Shown in pieces: positions 44,699-54,248 of a stretch of 64,000 bases of DNA. Each line of letters begins with the position of its first letter. Position 1 is the stretch's first letter. A program made the position numbers and the translations under genes. This DNA is from Cyclobacteriaceae bacterium (GTDB lineage: Bacteria > Bacteroidota > Bacteroidia > Cytophagales > Cyclobacteriaceae). The notes under the pieces were generated by a model. That model saw only the letters and a program-made list of their open reading frames with translations. It had not been told where the DNA came from and did not search any database. The DNA lies in assembly GCA_022842845.1 (NCBI GenBank), contig JALHOT010000002.1, positions 310,001 through 374,000 of the forward strand, in the 5' to 3' direction.

Positions 44699-46819
44699 CT
44701 ATTTTAAAAGTTGGTAAACCACCAGAGCAGATACATAGGCCAGGGTTGACATATAGGCTAACTGTATCAGCGGCCATTTCCATCCTTTTGTTTCGCGGTA
44801 TACGACAGCAATGGTACTCATGCACTGCATGGCAAACGTGTAAAAAATAAGAAGTGACAAACCAACGGCAGGTGTAAACCTTGGTTCTCCTGTGTCAGGA
44901 TTAATCTCCTGGTTCATTCTGCTTTTTATGGTGTTCTGGTCGTCTTCGCTAACACTACCAATACTATATATCGTAGCCATCGTCCCCACAAATACCTCTC
45001 GTGCTGCGAATGATGTAATGAGGGCGATACCAATCTTCCAATCGTATCCTAGAGGTTTAATCGCAGGCTCAATAGTTTTCCCAATTAGACCGGCATAAGA
45101 GTGTTCAAGTTTGTAGGCAGCGATCCTATCTTGAAGTCCATCTTCTGTCAGGCGCATGTTGGCAGTTTCCTGCATAACGTAGGCCTCCGCATTCGTAAGT
45201 TTGTCACCAGGCCCGTAACTGGCCAGCACCCATAAAATCACTGAAATGGCCAAAATGATTTTACCAGCCTCAAAAACAAATGACTTGGTTTTTTCGACAA
45301 GGGTTAAGAGTACATTCGATCCTTTCGGTAAGCGATAGGTCGGTAATTCCATCATCAGGTAGCTGCGCTCTTTTACCTTGATTAATTTCTTCATTACCCA
45401 GGCTGATACAAGTGCAGCCATCAGGCCAAGCAAGTATAAACCCATGAGGGCAAGACCTTGCAGATTGAAGAACCCGATCACTTTGGTGTCAGGTACAATA
45501 AGGGCAATGAGTATGGTGAAAATAGGAATGCGCGCAGAGCAACTCATCAAGGGCGTTACCATAATGGTGATGGTTCTCTCCTTCCAGTTATCGATGGTGC
45601 GCGTGGCCATTATAGCCGGAATAGCGCAGGCCATACCTGACATGAGTGGTACTACGCTCTTACCATTCAGGCCAAACTTGCGCATGATTTTATCCATCAG
45701 GAAAACAACGCGCGCCATGTAGCCTGTCTCTTCCAAAATGGCTATAAAGGCAAATAGAATAGCAATTTGCGGCACGAACATCACAATACCGCCTAAGCCA
45801 GGAATAATGCCTTCTGCCAGTAAGCGAGTAAGGGCACCATCTGGAAGTGTTACTGAAAGCCATGAGCCAAAATCAGCAAAGAGGCCATCAATAAAATCCA
45901 TGGGGTAAGAGGCCCAGGCAAAAACGGATTGAAAAACCAGGAAGAGTACCGCAAAGAAAATGGCATAGCCACCAACTTTATGTGTTAATACCTTATCGAG
46001 TTTGTGCGAAAAATTTTTCCAGGCAAAATCGGCTTGTTTGAGCGTTGCTTCATTCAGCAGATCTTGAATGTATCCATAACGCTGTATGGTCTCGGCTCCT
46101 TGAAACTTACCAGGAAAGTAACCATGCTGCTGCCGCAACTGTTCTATCGATTGCTGTTTTTCCTTGCTTAAAAAATTGAGTGATTGCGGCTGCTCTAAAA
46201 ACTGATAAGCCTGATAGTCGTTAAGCAGGTGAAATTGTTCTCGTAGTTTCTGAACAGGAACTTTAGCCTCTTCCCATATCGGAAATACGGGCTGTGCGCT
46301 ACTGCTTTCAGCTTTTGAGAGTTCCTTTTTCAGTATCTCTATGCCCTCACCTTTTCGGGCATTCATAGGTACTACGGGTACACCTAATTTTTGAGATAGC
46401 TTAATGAAATCATAGCTGACTCCGGCTTTGGCCGCCAGGTCCATCATGTTTAGTACCAAAACCGTTGGCTTGCCTAAGTCAATAATTTGTGTGAGCAATA
46501 AGAGGCCACGCTTGATATTAGTAGCATCAACGACCACTACCACCTTGGTTGGGGAGTCGGGCGATTGATCATCCAACAAGGCTTCGGCTACGATGCGCTC
46601 ATCCAAACTGCGTGGATAAATGCTGTAAACGCCAGGCAAATCAATTACCTCTACACTACCCGCATCAGGCAACTGCGTGTATCCAATTTTTTTCTCGACC
46701 GTTACGCCAGGGAAATTCCCCACCTTTTGGTTGAGGCCGGTCAGAAAGTTAAATAAAGAGGATTTCCCGGAGTTAGGATTACCAATAAGAGCGATTTTAG
46801 TCGGCTTAGCAGAACTCAT
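44699..46819 (-). CDS. feoB: Ferrous iron transporter FeoB
   Basis: Imports Fe2+ across the inner membrane. In 706 residues the N-terminal G domain has G1 GNPNSGKSS at 13-21, G2 FPGVTVEKK, G3 DLPGVYS and G4 NMMD; a helical regulatory part follows; then two Gate regions in the membrane half (from about residue 285; GIVMFVPQIAILF and the SCSARIPIF motif with conserved Cys). Start overlaps the feoA stop by one base. Confidence 0.96.
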   Translation of the reverse strand: MSSAKPTKIALIGNPNSGKSSLFNFLTGLNQKVGNFPGVTVEKKIGYTQLPDAGSVEVIDLPGVYSIYPRSLDERIVAEALLDDQSPDSPTKVVVVVDATNIKRGLLLLTQIIDLGKPTVLVLNMMDLAAKAGVSYDFIKLSQKLGVPVVPMNARKGEGIEILKKELSKAESSSAQPVFPIWEEAKVPVQKLREQFHLLNDYQAYQFLEQPQSLNFLSKEKQQSIEQLRQQHGYFPGKFQGAETIQRYGYIQDLLNEATLKQADFAWKNFSHKLDKVLTHKVGGYAIFFAVLFLVFQSVFAWASYPMDFIDGLFADFGSWLSVTLPDGALTRLLAEGIIPGLGGIVMFVPQIAILFAFIAILEETGYMARVVFLMDKIMRKFGLNGKSVVPLMSGMACAIPAIMATRTIDNWKERTITIMVTPLMSCSARIPIFTILIALIVPDTKVIGFFNLQGLALMGLYLLGLMAALVSAWVMKKLIKVKERSYLMMELPTYRLPKGSNVLLTLVEKTKSFVFEAGKIILAISVILWVLASYGPGDKLTNAEAYVMQETANMRLTEDGLQDRIAAYKLEHSYAGLIGKTIEPAIKPLGYDWKIGIALITSFAAREVFVGTMATIYSIGSVSEDDQNTIKSRMNQEINPDTGEPRFTPAVGLSLLIFYTFAMQCMSTIAVVYRETKGWKWPLIQLAYMSTLAYVSALVVYQLLK

Positions 46820-47052
46820 TAATTCATGATTGAAATGGTAGCTGCTTCCTCAAGCCGAAGGGAGAGTTCGTAGCCTAAAACACTAATACAAACAGGATCT
46901 CCAAAAGGTGCCTTAAAGTTGAAACGGATTGCAGCACCTGGCAAACACCCCATTTCCATGAGTTTTGCGGATATTTCAGCATCTGTGAAGCCAGCAATAA
47001 TGGCTATCTCCCCAGGCTTCATCATCGTCACATTTTTTTCTTTTTCGGGCAC
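46819..47052 (-). CDS. feoA: FeoA family protein
   Basis: A 77-residue SH3-like partner of FeoB. GEIAIIAGFTDAEISAKLMEMGCLPGAAI is the core; split here for length, the LMEMGCLPGA block near residue 32 is diagnostic. It leads the feoAB operon, which has a promoter and palindromic sequence just upstream. Confidence 0.93.
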   Translation of the reverse strand: MPEKEKNVTMMKPGEIAIIAGFTDAEISAKLMEMGCLPGAAIRFNFKAPFGDPVCISVLGYELSLRLEEAATISIMN

Positions 47053-47053
47053 T

Positions 47054-47112
47054 GTTTAATTTAGATTAAATTTAAACAAGGCAAATATAGACTTGGTTTA
47101 GTGTTTGCGCAA
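47054..47112 (-). promoter_or_regulatory. feoAB promoter and candidate operator
   Basis: On the minus strand TTG (47112-47110), a 20-base spacer and TATATTTG (47089-47082) form a promoter. Immediately downstream lies an imperfect 24-base palindrome (47054-47077, outer arms GTTTAA and TTAAAC, inner TTTAAT-N4-ATTAAA), placed over the expected start of transcription. An iron-responsive repressor is a reasonable but unproven ligand. Confidence 0.5.
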
Positions 47113-47123
47113 TGATTTTGGCC

Positions 47124-47291
47124 ATGGGTAAAAGAAAGAAAAAAGCTGTAAGGAAAAAGCCCCAGCCACAGGGGGCAGAAAGCCTGAAGCCTGACAAAGA
47201 GCCCGAGCTGAGGGAGGAAGAAAATGACTTGATACAGGCCATGGGCATATTACCAAGCCGCGATTTAAAAAAAAACTTAGGATGCGGCTAG
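47124..47291 (+). CDS. Small lysine-rich hypothetical protein
   Basis: A 55-residue reading frame with a basic N-terminus (GKRKKKAVRKK), an acidic middle (PELREEENDLIQ) and the ending AMGILPSRDLKKNLGCG. The ordered change from basic to acidic to a compact C-terminus, and its fit between feoA (divergent) and the MpaB gene (convergent, 12 bases away), suggest a real gene. An ATG four codons upstream (47112) is also possible but overlaps the feoA promoter. Confidence 0.5.
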   Translation: MGKRKKKAVRKKPQPQGAESLKPDKEPELREEENDLIQAMGILPSRDLKKNLGCG

Positions 47292-47303
47292 CTTGTTCCC
47301 CGC

Positions 47304-48332
47304 CTATTTCATGAATTGGATCTTAAGCTTTCCATGATTGCTAAGCATGGTCTCGTATGCTTTATTATTTTGGTAAAACGAATTAGTCAACTCCTTTAGA
47401 CTATTTAAACTTTTCAGGATACTGTCTTTAATGGGTTCTGGCTCCATTCCCAAAATTGTTGCGACTTGCGGTCCTACCAGGTAACGCATTTGGGCAGCTA
47501 CCCAATACGCAGCCATTGGTGGGAAGTAACTTTTATAATGGTTGATGAGTTCCAAGGTCAGATTTTTACCTTCTTCAGATGCCTTGAAGTGTCGTTGTCT
47601 AATTTTCTGCTCTAGAGTCGCAGCTTCTGATTTATTGCCGGGCAAAAGCGCATCATGAATATGCATTTGATAGCCGATGTATCGCCAGACGTAAAGAAAA
47701 TCTTCTTGTTCCTGATGATTTAGTGTAAAACCTGTACGGAGTAAACCAACTAAAATAATGTAAGAGAAAGCCAGGTTTGTACCTGCCATATCTTCCTGGT
47801 TGATGGGCAAGCCCCAGTCTTGATGCCAATCGCCTTTGGCCACGTAGTAGCGTGCGATAGCATGAATCAGCCTGATCTTATTGATTTGAATATGGCCGTA
47901 CGCATTTAACGATAGATTTCCTGGGGTGAGCACATTGATAATGAAATCAGCAGTTTCAACCAATCGCTTGCCAGGGGTCTTGCGCATTTTCTCCGTTTGG
48001 TATAATGCTTTGTTACCAGGACTTGCGGCATAGCAATAGGGAAGCGATAAGGCGCCCAGCAGTGTCATTATGTCCAGGGCGTATTTCTTAAAAACCTTTT
48101 GGCCACTCATTATCCTCTGCTCGTTATACCAAACAGGTTGTGTGCGTTGCGATGTCAGAAATGTGAGTAAATCGTTAGTATCACGTTGTTGTGGAATTTC
48201 CGAAGCCTCCTGAGCAAGTATTTGATACAATTGTTTAGCCTTACCTGTGCTCATGTAGCTATTCACCAGGCTGTCAGCTTGTGCATCACCAACGGCACGT
48301 TGTTCATCCAGAAATTGATCGCTTAATACCAT
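47304..48332 (-). CDS. Oxygenase MpaB family protein
   Basis: A 342-residue helical protein of the MpaB/rubber-oxygenase (DUF2236) type. Conserved features include QINKIRLIHAIARYYV, the block WGLPINQEDMAGT near residue 175 and VWRYIGYQMHIHDALLPG near residue 225. Related latex-clearing enzymes are haem b oxygenases; a haem axial His and oxygenase chemistry are family inference. No signal peptide is seen. Confidence 0.83.
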   Translation of the reverse strand: MVLSDQFLDEQRAVGDAQADSLVNSYMSTGKAKQLYQILAQEASEIPQQRDTNDLLTFLTSQRTQPVWYNEQRIMSGQKVFKKYALDIMTLLGALSLPYCYAASPGNKALYQTEKMRKTPGKRLVETADFIINVLTPGNLSLNAYGHIQINKIRLIHAIARYYVAKGDWHQDWGLPINQEDMAGTNLAFSYIILVGLLRTGFTLNHQEQEDFLYVWRYIGYQMHIHDALLPGNKSEAATLEQKIRQRHFKASEEGKNLTLELINHYKSYFPPMAAYWVAAQMRYLVGPQVATILGMEPEPIKDSILKSLNSLKELTNSFYQNNKAYETMLSNHGKLKIQFMK

Positions 48333-48405
48333 ATGTAATCCAACTCTGCTTATTAAGGTTTTAAACGGCAGATTGTTTAGCAGATGTAAAAATTTTGCTG
48401 ATTAG

Positions 48406-50832
48406 CTAGATGCCTTCGGCAACGAAAACACGCTTAACTCTTTCGCTGGTGTTTGTCAAAATTTCGTAGGGTATGGTATGTATGCTTTCGGCCACTTGCT
48501 CAATGGGTAGCTCCTGACCAAAAACAATGACTTCATCGCCTTCCTTTACATCTAAACCGCTTACATCCACCATGCTCATGTCCATACAAACATTACCGAT
48601 AATGGGTACGAGCTTTCCTTTGATGAGCACTTTACCAATCCCCCGACTGAAAGCGCGGCTGAATCCATCAGCATAGCCAATGGCAATGGTAGCGGTGCGT
48701 TGTTGCCCTTTGATTTTACCATGCCTGCCGTAGCCAACCGTTTGCCCTTCGCTCAGGTTGTGTAACTGCGATACGATTGTTTTAAGTGTGGCTACTGGTT
48801 TTAGCTGTTTACTCTTTTCTGGTGTTGGATCGATACCGTATAGGCCTATGCCAAGGCGAACCATATCGAACTGGTATTGTGGTAAACGCAAAATGCCGGG
48901 TGAGTTTAGCAAATGGTACAATGGCTTATAGCCCAACGTTTCTGTTACAGTATCTGCCATCTGTAGAAAAAGCATGGCCTGCTCTTTAGAAAATTCATCG
49001 TGTTGAGGATCATCGGCTCCGGCCAAATGACTAAATATTGTTGCTACCGATAGGTTTCTGTTTTCCTGCAGGAGTTTACAAAGTGCGCTAAGTTCTTCAC
49101 CCGAAAAACCCAAGCGATGCATCCCTGTATCAAACTTAATGTGAATGCTACAGTCCCTTCCATGTAGAAAAGTGAGTAACTGCTGAAGCTGATTGAGATT
49201 GAATACTTCAGGTTCTAACCGATATTTTAATAGGGTATCAAAAGTATCGGGCGAAGGATTCATCACCATGATCGGGAGACGAATGTTATTTTTTCTGAGC
49301 TCTACACCCTCATCTGTATAGGCCACCCCCAGGTAATCTACCCGATGATACTGCAACAGATTGGCAACCTCCTTACTTCCACTTCCATAAGCAAAAGCCT
49401 TTACCATGGCCATTATTTTGGTAGTTGGCTTAAGCGAAGCCCTGAAATAGTTGAGGTTATGAATCATGTTACCTAAATCAATTTCCATGATGGTACCATG
49501 CACTTTACGCTGAAGCCGAGCGACAATCTTTTCGAAAGCAAAAGGTCTTGCACCTTTAATCAGAATTATTTCATTGCTAAAATCTTCATCTTTTAGATGA
49601 TGAAGAAAATCCTCGGTGCTTGTGAAAAATTGAGTTGAGCCCGATAAAAGAGATCGATGTTCACTCAACACAGGGCCCACGCCAATGAAGCGTTCTATTT
49701 TATTTTGACGAAGCATTTCAGCCACCTGTTGAACCCACTGCCTGGGCTGCACGCCTGATTGCAGCACGTCTGACAATATCAATGTCTTCCTGCTTCTTTG
49801 TTGCTGATTGGTAAGAAAATCGATACTTACTTGTAAGCCTGCCAGATCGTTATTATAAGAATCGTCAATAAGCTGGCATTGATTGACCCCTTCTTTTAAT
49901 TCCAAGCGCATAGACACCGCTTGCAATACCTCTATGCCTGTTTGAATGGTGCGCACATCAATACCCAAATAAAGCATCGTTGCAACACAATGAAAGCAAT
50001 TTTCTATAGAGGCCGCATCCGAAAAGGGAAGTTTTAACTCAAATGATTTTTCACCATAATGAATATGATAGTTGAGGTGTTTTGAAATTTTGATATCAGC
50101 ATTTTCATGATACCCCCAACTCAATCCCTTGAGTGCCCTGCTCTCAACAACATCACTTACCAAAGCTTGGTCTTTACAAAAGATAACAACATCACAATGG
50201 ACAAAGAGCCTAGCTTTCTCTGAGGCCTTTTCATACTGATTCGAAAAACCCTCATCGTGGGCAGTGCCGATGTTGGTGAAGAGTCCTATAGTCGGCTGAA
50301 TGGTTTTTTCTAGTTTCTCCATTTCACCTTTTTGCGAAATGCCTGCTTCAAAGATGCCTAAGGTATGATGATCCCGTAGCTTCCAGACAGAAAGCGGTAC
50401 CCCTACCTGAGAATTGTATGAACCTGGATTTTTGACGATTGTAAAAAAGGGAGAAAGCAATTGATACAGCCATTCCTTCACAATTGTTTTCCCATTGCTG
50501 CCAGTAATACCAATGACGGGTAATGAAAAACTTTTTCGATGAAAAGCCGCCACTTGCTGCAAGGCATGAATGCTGGAGGATACCAATAGCACATTGGCAT
50601 CATCGGGTAGCTGAACACTTCGTTCAACCACAAAACACCTTATCCCCAGATCGTAAAGTGATTTTACATATTGATGTCCGTCATTTCTGCTACCCGTGAT
50701 CGCAAAAAAAACAAGCCCTTTAGAAACGATCGTTTTTCGGCTGTCGATCAACAGTTGCTCAATGATCACATCATGCCCAAGCTGTACTAATTTGCCTTGG
50801 GTAATATCGGGCAACTGAGAAAAACGAATCAT
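48406..50832 (-). CDS. Bifunctional MurF ligase / alanine racemase
   Basis: An 808-residue fusion typical of Bacteroidota. Residues ~1-445 are UDP-MurNAc-tripeptide:D-Ala-D-Ala ligase (MurF): GITGSNGKTIVKEW near residue 108 is the ATP loop, and DDSYNNDLAGLQ lies near residue 315. Residues ~450-808 are a PLP-dependent alanine racemase: the PLP Lys is in AMVKAFAYGSG near residue 480 and the catalytic Tyr region is VGYGRHGKI near residue 700. The fusion supplies D-Ala and uses D-Ala-D-Ala in the same pathway. A six-pair inverted repeat (50853-50868) lies upstream. Confidence 0.95.
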   Translation of the reverse strand: MIRFSQLPDITQGKLVQLGHDVIIEQLLIDSRKTIVSKGLVFFAITGSRNDGHQYVKSLYDLGIRCFVVERSVQLPDDANVLLVSSSIHALQQVAAFHRKSFSLPVIGITGSNGKTIVKEWLYQLLSPFFTIVKNPGSYNSQVGVPLSVWKLRDHHTLGIFEAGISQKGEMEKLEKTIQPTIGLFTNIGTAHDEGFSNQYEKASEKARLFVHCDVVIFCKDQALVSDVVESRALKGLSWGYHENADIKISKHLNYHIHYGEKSFELKLPFSDAASIENCFHCVATMLYLGIDVRTIQTGIEVLQAVSMRLELKEGVNQCQLIDDSYNNDLAGLQVSIDFLTNQQQRSRKTLILSDVLQSGVQPRQWVQQVAEMLRQNKIERFIGVGPVLSEHRSLLSGSTQFFTSTEDFLHHLKDEDFSNEIILIKGARPFAFEKIVARLQRKVHGTIMEIDLGNMIHNLNYFRASLKPTTKIMAMVKAFAYGSGSKEVANLLQYHRVDYLGVAYTDEGVELRKNNIRLPIMVMNPSPDTFDTLLKYRLEPEVFNLNQLQQLLTFLHGRDCSIHIKFDTGMHRLGFSGEELSALCKLLQENRNLSVATIFSHLAGADDPQHDEFSKEQAMLFLQMADTVTETLGYKPLYHLLNSPGILRLPQYQFDMVRLGIGLYGIDPTPEKSKQLKPVATLKTIVSQLHNLSEGQTVGYGRHGKIKGQQRTATIAIGYADGFSRAFSRGIGKVLIKGKLVPIIGNVCMDMSMVDVSGLDVKEGDEVIVFGQELPIEQVAESIHTIPYEILTNTSERVKRVFVAEGI

Positions 50833-50927
50833 ATTGGGTAAAAGTGAAATTGAATGAGAGCGCTCATTAATGAAGCAATATTACTATAGATCGGGACATT
50901 AGTGTGCAAGATGATAAAGCGTCCCTA

Positions 50928-51260
50928 TTAAAAAAGTTTTGCTCCATTAGGCACAGCCTTATCAACCGTGCTTAGCACAATATTGCCTTGCTCATCGGGA
51001 AAGCCTGTAACCAGTACTTCAGACATAAAATTGCCAATTTGTTTAGGGGCGAAATTGCACACACAGATAACCGCCTTACCCACAAGATTTTCAGGACTAT
51101 AATGCCAGGCAATCTGCGCACTTGACTTTTTTACCCCTATTCCACCCAGGTCTACCCACACTTTTATTGCAGGTTTACGGGCGCCTTCAAAGGTTTCTGC
51201 CTTTATTATGGTGCCTTTTCTAAGTTCAACGCGCTCAAAATCAGCCCAGGTAATTGTCAT
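50928..51260 (-). CDS. csaA: tRNA-binding protein, CsaA-like
   Basis: A 110-residue single OB-fold tRNA-binding (EMAP-II-like) protein. The pattern [24 protein letters not shown] and the block [48 protein letters not shown] match CsaA. It has chaperone-like and tRNA-binding activity in Bacillus; the role here is inferred. The intergenic stretch after 51260 (136 bases to the next gene) holds a short GTGGA/TCCAC inverted repeat at 51315-51330 and no other feature. Confidence 0.93.
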   Translation of the reverse strand: MTITWADFERVELRKGTIIKAETFEGARKPAIKVWVDLGGIGVKKSSAQIAWHYSPENLVGKAVICVCNFAPKQIGNFMSEVLVTGFPDEQGNIVLSTVDKAVPNGAKLF

Positions 51261-51396
51261 TTGTATAATATTTTGAGATAAAACTTACATGAAATTCTTA
51301 AATCCATTCAAAATGTGGAATTTAGTCCACTGATTTGTTAAAAAAGGAGAACAAAAAGCTGAACAAATCCGTTTAAAAGGTCTATCCTGAACGAAA

Positions 51397-51726
51397 ATGA
51401 GGAAAACTCTATTACAACCATTGCTTTTGCTTGCGTTGCTCATCGGAGCCCCGGTTTTTGTTTATGCGCAAGAGTCTAATCCACGGCAATACGGCACTTT
51501 AGAGGGTCAAAACGAAAACCGCTATTACGAAAGCAATGCGGAAGGCGATCCTAATGCCTTCAGAGCCGCATCGAAGGCGGATTCTGCTTTCTTTAAGAAT
51601 TCCATCAAGAAATCAGCCATCGAATCACCAAAGGCTACCAAAAAAGCAGAGGAAGACGCAGTTCCTTTCAATTTTCTGTATTACATCATACAGCGATTCA
51701 AAACCTCTGATATAATCGAAGACTAA
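51397..51726 (+). CDS. Small exported hypothetical protein
   Basis: A 109-residue protein with a signal peptide (residues 1-25, ending VYAQ). The mature part is polar (Asn, Lys, Glu-rich) until a hydrophobic segment FNFLYYIIQRFK near residue 92. No family recognised. It lies directly upstream of the TonB receptor by 30 bases, with a separate regulated promoter between them. Confidence 0.6.
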   Translation: MRKTLLQPLLLLALLIGAPVFVYAQESNPRQYGTLEGQNENRYYESNAEGDPNAFRAASKADSAFFKNSIKKSAIESPKATKKAEEDAVPFNFLYYIIQRFKTSDIIED

Positions 51727-51729
51727 TCC

Positions 51730-51753
51730 TATATTTGCAACTTCGTTGCAAAT
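51730..51753 (+). promoter_or_regulatory. TonB receptor promoter with operator-like dyad
   Basis: TATATTTG (51730-51737) is a -7 element. A perfect nine-base inverted repeat, ATTTGCAAC-N3-GTTGCAAAT (51733-51753), overlaps its end and the probable start of transcription, four bases before the TTG start codon. A closely similar dyad precedes the gene at 54249. Confidence 0.7.
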
Positions 51754-51756
51754 GCT

Positions 51757-54168
51757 TTGAGAGCCCTCTTCACTTTCCTAATCCTGATCACATCACTTTT
51801 TGGACTTGCCCAAAATCCAATATGTTCATTTTCCATTGGTGGTAAAGTAGTTGATCATGAAGGTCAAGCTTTACCGGGTGCCTCACTGGTTATTATAGAA
51901 CAGACCAGGGGCATTGTAAGTGATGCTAAGGGAGAATTTTTCTTTCAGAACCTCTGCGAGGGCACTTATACACTCGAGGTGAAATTTGTAGGCTACCGCA
52001 CAGCTACGATCAAAATCAGAATTAAGAAGGACGAGACCATAAGAATTGCGCTAGAGCAAGACGAAACACTTTTAAATGAAGTAGTGGTTCAAGAACATTA
52101 CGACCACATCAGCAAGTCGCAAACCAATGCTGTATTGTCGGGGGCTGCATTAGAAGCATTGCGCGGAAAAACGCTTGGCGCAGCACTTAAAAATATAACA
52201 GGGGTTAATACTATTCAGTCTGGCCCCGCCATATTCAAACCAGTTATTCATGGTGTGCACAGCCAAAGAATTTTAATGCTTAATAATGGCATACGCCATG
52301 AAGGGCAGCAGTGGGGCGCTGAGCATGCGCCTGAAATTGATCCTTTTATCGCATCCAATATTGTGGTTATCAAAGATGCCTCTGCCATTAAATATGGAAC
52401 TGATGCGTTGGGCGGAGTCGTTATTGTAAATCCGGCAGCCTTACCCACCACACCAGGTATAGGCGGAGCCTTTCATTCTGTATGGCAGAGCAATGGGCGA
52501 TCAGGCACCGCTGCAGGTATAGTAGAAGGCGCCAGCCAAAAGATAAAAGGCTTGAGTTGGCGCACACACGGCTCTGTAAAAAAGGCGGGCGACTTCAATA
52601 GCCCTGATTATGTATTGACCAACACAGGCTTTGAAGAGAGAAACTTTTCTGCTGCCCTAGGCTACCATAAAAGTGAAGAGGCAGGTTTCGAAGTATTCTA
52701 TAGCCGTTTTTCATCTGAGATTGGCATTTTAAGAGGCGCCTCTGTGAGCAGTCTGCAGGATTTACAAAATGCATTTAACGCCAAAGTACCCCAGTACTCA
52801 ACTGATTTTTCCTATACCATACAATCACCCAGGCAAGAGGTACAACACAACTTACTAAAGGCCAATGCGCACTTTCACCGGGGGCATAATACATTCTCAG
52901 TGCAATATGCCATGCAGCTAAACGAAAGACAGGAGTTTGATTTACGAAGAGATTCTTTGAATAGTTTACCGGCAATAGATCTTACGTTACAGACACATAC
53001 CCTTGATGCAGAGTGGGAACAAGAATTGAAACAAGATAATTTTCGTTGCATTGGTTTTAATGCAATGCTCCAAACCAATGATAATAATTTTGGCACCAAA
53101 CGTCTACCCTTCATTCCTAACTTTACCAGCTACACCGGAGGGCTTTACGCCATCCAACATTTTACATTAAACAACTGGGACTTAGAGGCAGGACTTCGCT
53201 TTGATTATCGGTACTATACTGTTGCCGGCAGAGATTTCAGTAATGCAGTGTATACCAGCAGCATGGTTTTTGCCAATGCCAGCGCTACCATGGGGGCCAC
53301 ACGCAAAGTAGGCACGGCAGGTGAATTTATTACCGGACTGAGTACCACCTGGCGCCCCCCGCATGTCGCAGAGCTTTATAGTGTGGGCACGCACCAAAGC
53401 GCTGCCGCCATAGAGTTTGGTTTATTGTTAGACGAAACAACTAATCGGGTTAAAGACATTGAAGATTCTGATTTTAAAAACGAACAAGCCCTTAAGTGGG
53501 TCAATACTTTCAAGCTGGCCAAATCATTAACGCAAATGGAGATAACTGCTTATGCAAATGTTATTTTTAACTACATATTTCTAAAACCAGAAGGCATTAC
53601 CCGCGATGTTCGGGGTGCTTATCCATACTTCAGGTACAGACAAACCGATGCATCTTTTGTTGGACTTGATGTGATGGTGGATCAGGTACTCGCAAGCCAT
53701 GTAAGTGTGGTGGCGAAGGCCTCCCTTTTAAGGGCAAATGATTTTCGCAATCGCGACTTTCTTATTTATATACCCGCTAACAGGGCTGAGCTCTTGCTGA
53801 AATACGAAAAGAGATTTGATAAGAAGTTAAGCAATGCTTTTGCAACGTTTGGCACAAGCTATACAGCCAGGCAAAGCAGAGCACCACGGGTAGTTACGAT
53901 AGACCAAATCATACAGGCTAGTAATGAAGGTCAGGATCTATTGGCTACTGATAAAAGTATGTTTGATTTTACAGCAGCACCCGCGGGCTACCTGTTGGCA
54001 CAAGCCGGTGTAGGGCTTTCATTCGAACTTAGGAGTAAGAAATTGGATTTACAGCTTCAATGCGATAACCTCTTTAATTGTGCCTATCGAGAATACACCA
54101 ACCGCATGCGCTATTTTTCGGATGAGATAGGCAGAAACGTCAGCATCTCCCTCAAATACAGCTTTTAG
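51757..54168 (+). CDS. TonB-dependent outer-membrane receptor
   Basis: An 803-residue receptor. A signal peptide (1-19) is followed by a carboxypeptidase-regulatory-like domain (residues ~27-110; GKVVDHEGQALPGASLVI), a plug (LSGAALEALRGKTLG to GGVVIVNP, ~125-225) and a 22-strand barrel ending SISLKYSF. The plug contains GIRHEGQQWGAEHAPEID, common in metal or small-ligand receptors of the phylum. The start is TTG 51757, because the ATG at 51752 runs straight into a stop. The pairing with a lipoprotein and a shared dyad suggests metal control; zinc is a possibility only. Confidence 0.9.
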   Translation: MRALFTFLILITSLFGLAQNPICSFSIGGKVVDHEGQALPGASLVIIEQTRGIVSDAKGEFFFQNLCEGTYTLEVKFVGYRTATIKIRIKKDETIRIALEQDETLLNEVVVQEHYDHISKSQTNAVLSGAALEALRGKTLGAALKNITGVNTIQSGPAIFKPVIHGVHSQRILMLNNGIRHEGQQWGAEHAPEIDPFIASNIVVIKDASAIKYGTDALGGVVIVNPAALPTTPGIGGAFHSVWQSNGRSGTAAGIVEGASQKIKGLSWRTHGSVKKAGDFNSPDYVLTNTGFEERNFSAALGYHKSEEAGFEVFYSRFSSEIGILRGASVSSLQDLQNAFNAKVPQYSTDFSYTIQSPRQEVQHNLLKANAHFHRGHNTFSVQYAMQLNERQEFDLRRDSLNSLPAIDLTLQTHTLDAEWEQELKQDNFRCIGFNAMLQTNDNNFGTKRLPFIPNFTSYTGGLYAIQHFTLNNWDLEAGLRFDYRYYTVAGRDFSNAVYTSSMVFANASATMGATRKVGTAGEFITGLSTTWRPPHVAELYSVGTHQSAAAIEFGLLLDETTNRVKDIEDSDFKNEQALKWVNTFKLAKSLTQMEITAYANVIFNYIFLKPEGITRDVRGAYPYFRYRQTDASFVGLDVMVDQVLASHVSVVAKASLLRANDFRNRDFLIYIPANRAELLLKYEKRFDKKLSNAFATFGTSYTARQSRAPRVVTIDQIIQASNEGQDLLATDKSMFDFTAAPAGYLLAQAGVGLSFELRSKKLDLQLQCDNLFNCAYREYTNRMRYFSDEIGRNVSISLKYSF

Positions 54169-54190
54169 TATAAAATCTTTTGAAACACTG

Positions 54191-54235
54191 TTGCATTTAG
54201 CCACAAGAGTGTTTATTATTGCAACGTTGTTGCAT
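54191..54235 (+). promoter_or_regulatory. Second regulated promoter with the same dyad
   Basis: TTG (54191-54193), a 20-base spacer and TATTATTG (54214-54221) form a near-consensus promoter. TGCAAC-N3-GTTGCA (54220-54234) overlaps the end of the -7 element exactly as in the promoter at 51730. Confidence 0.65.
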
Positions 54236-54248
54236 AAATTATTAACCT

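Noticed and set aside
48406-50832. MurF-Alr fusion as a novel architecture
   Set aside because: The fusion is well known in Bacteroidota and is reported only as annotation.
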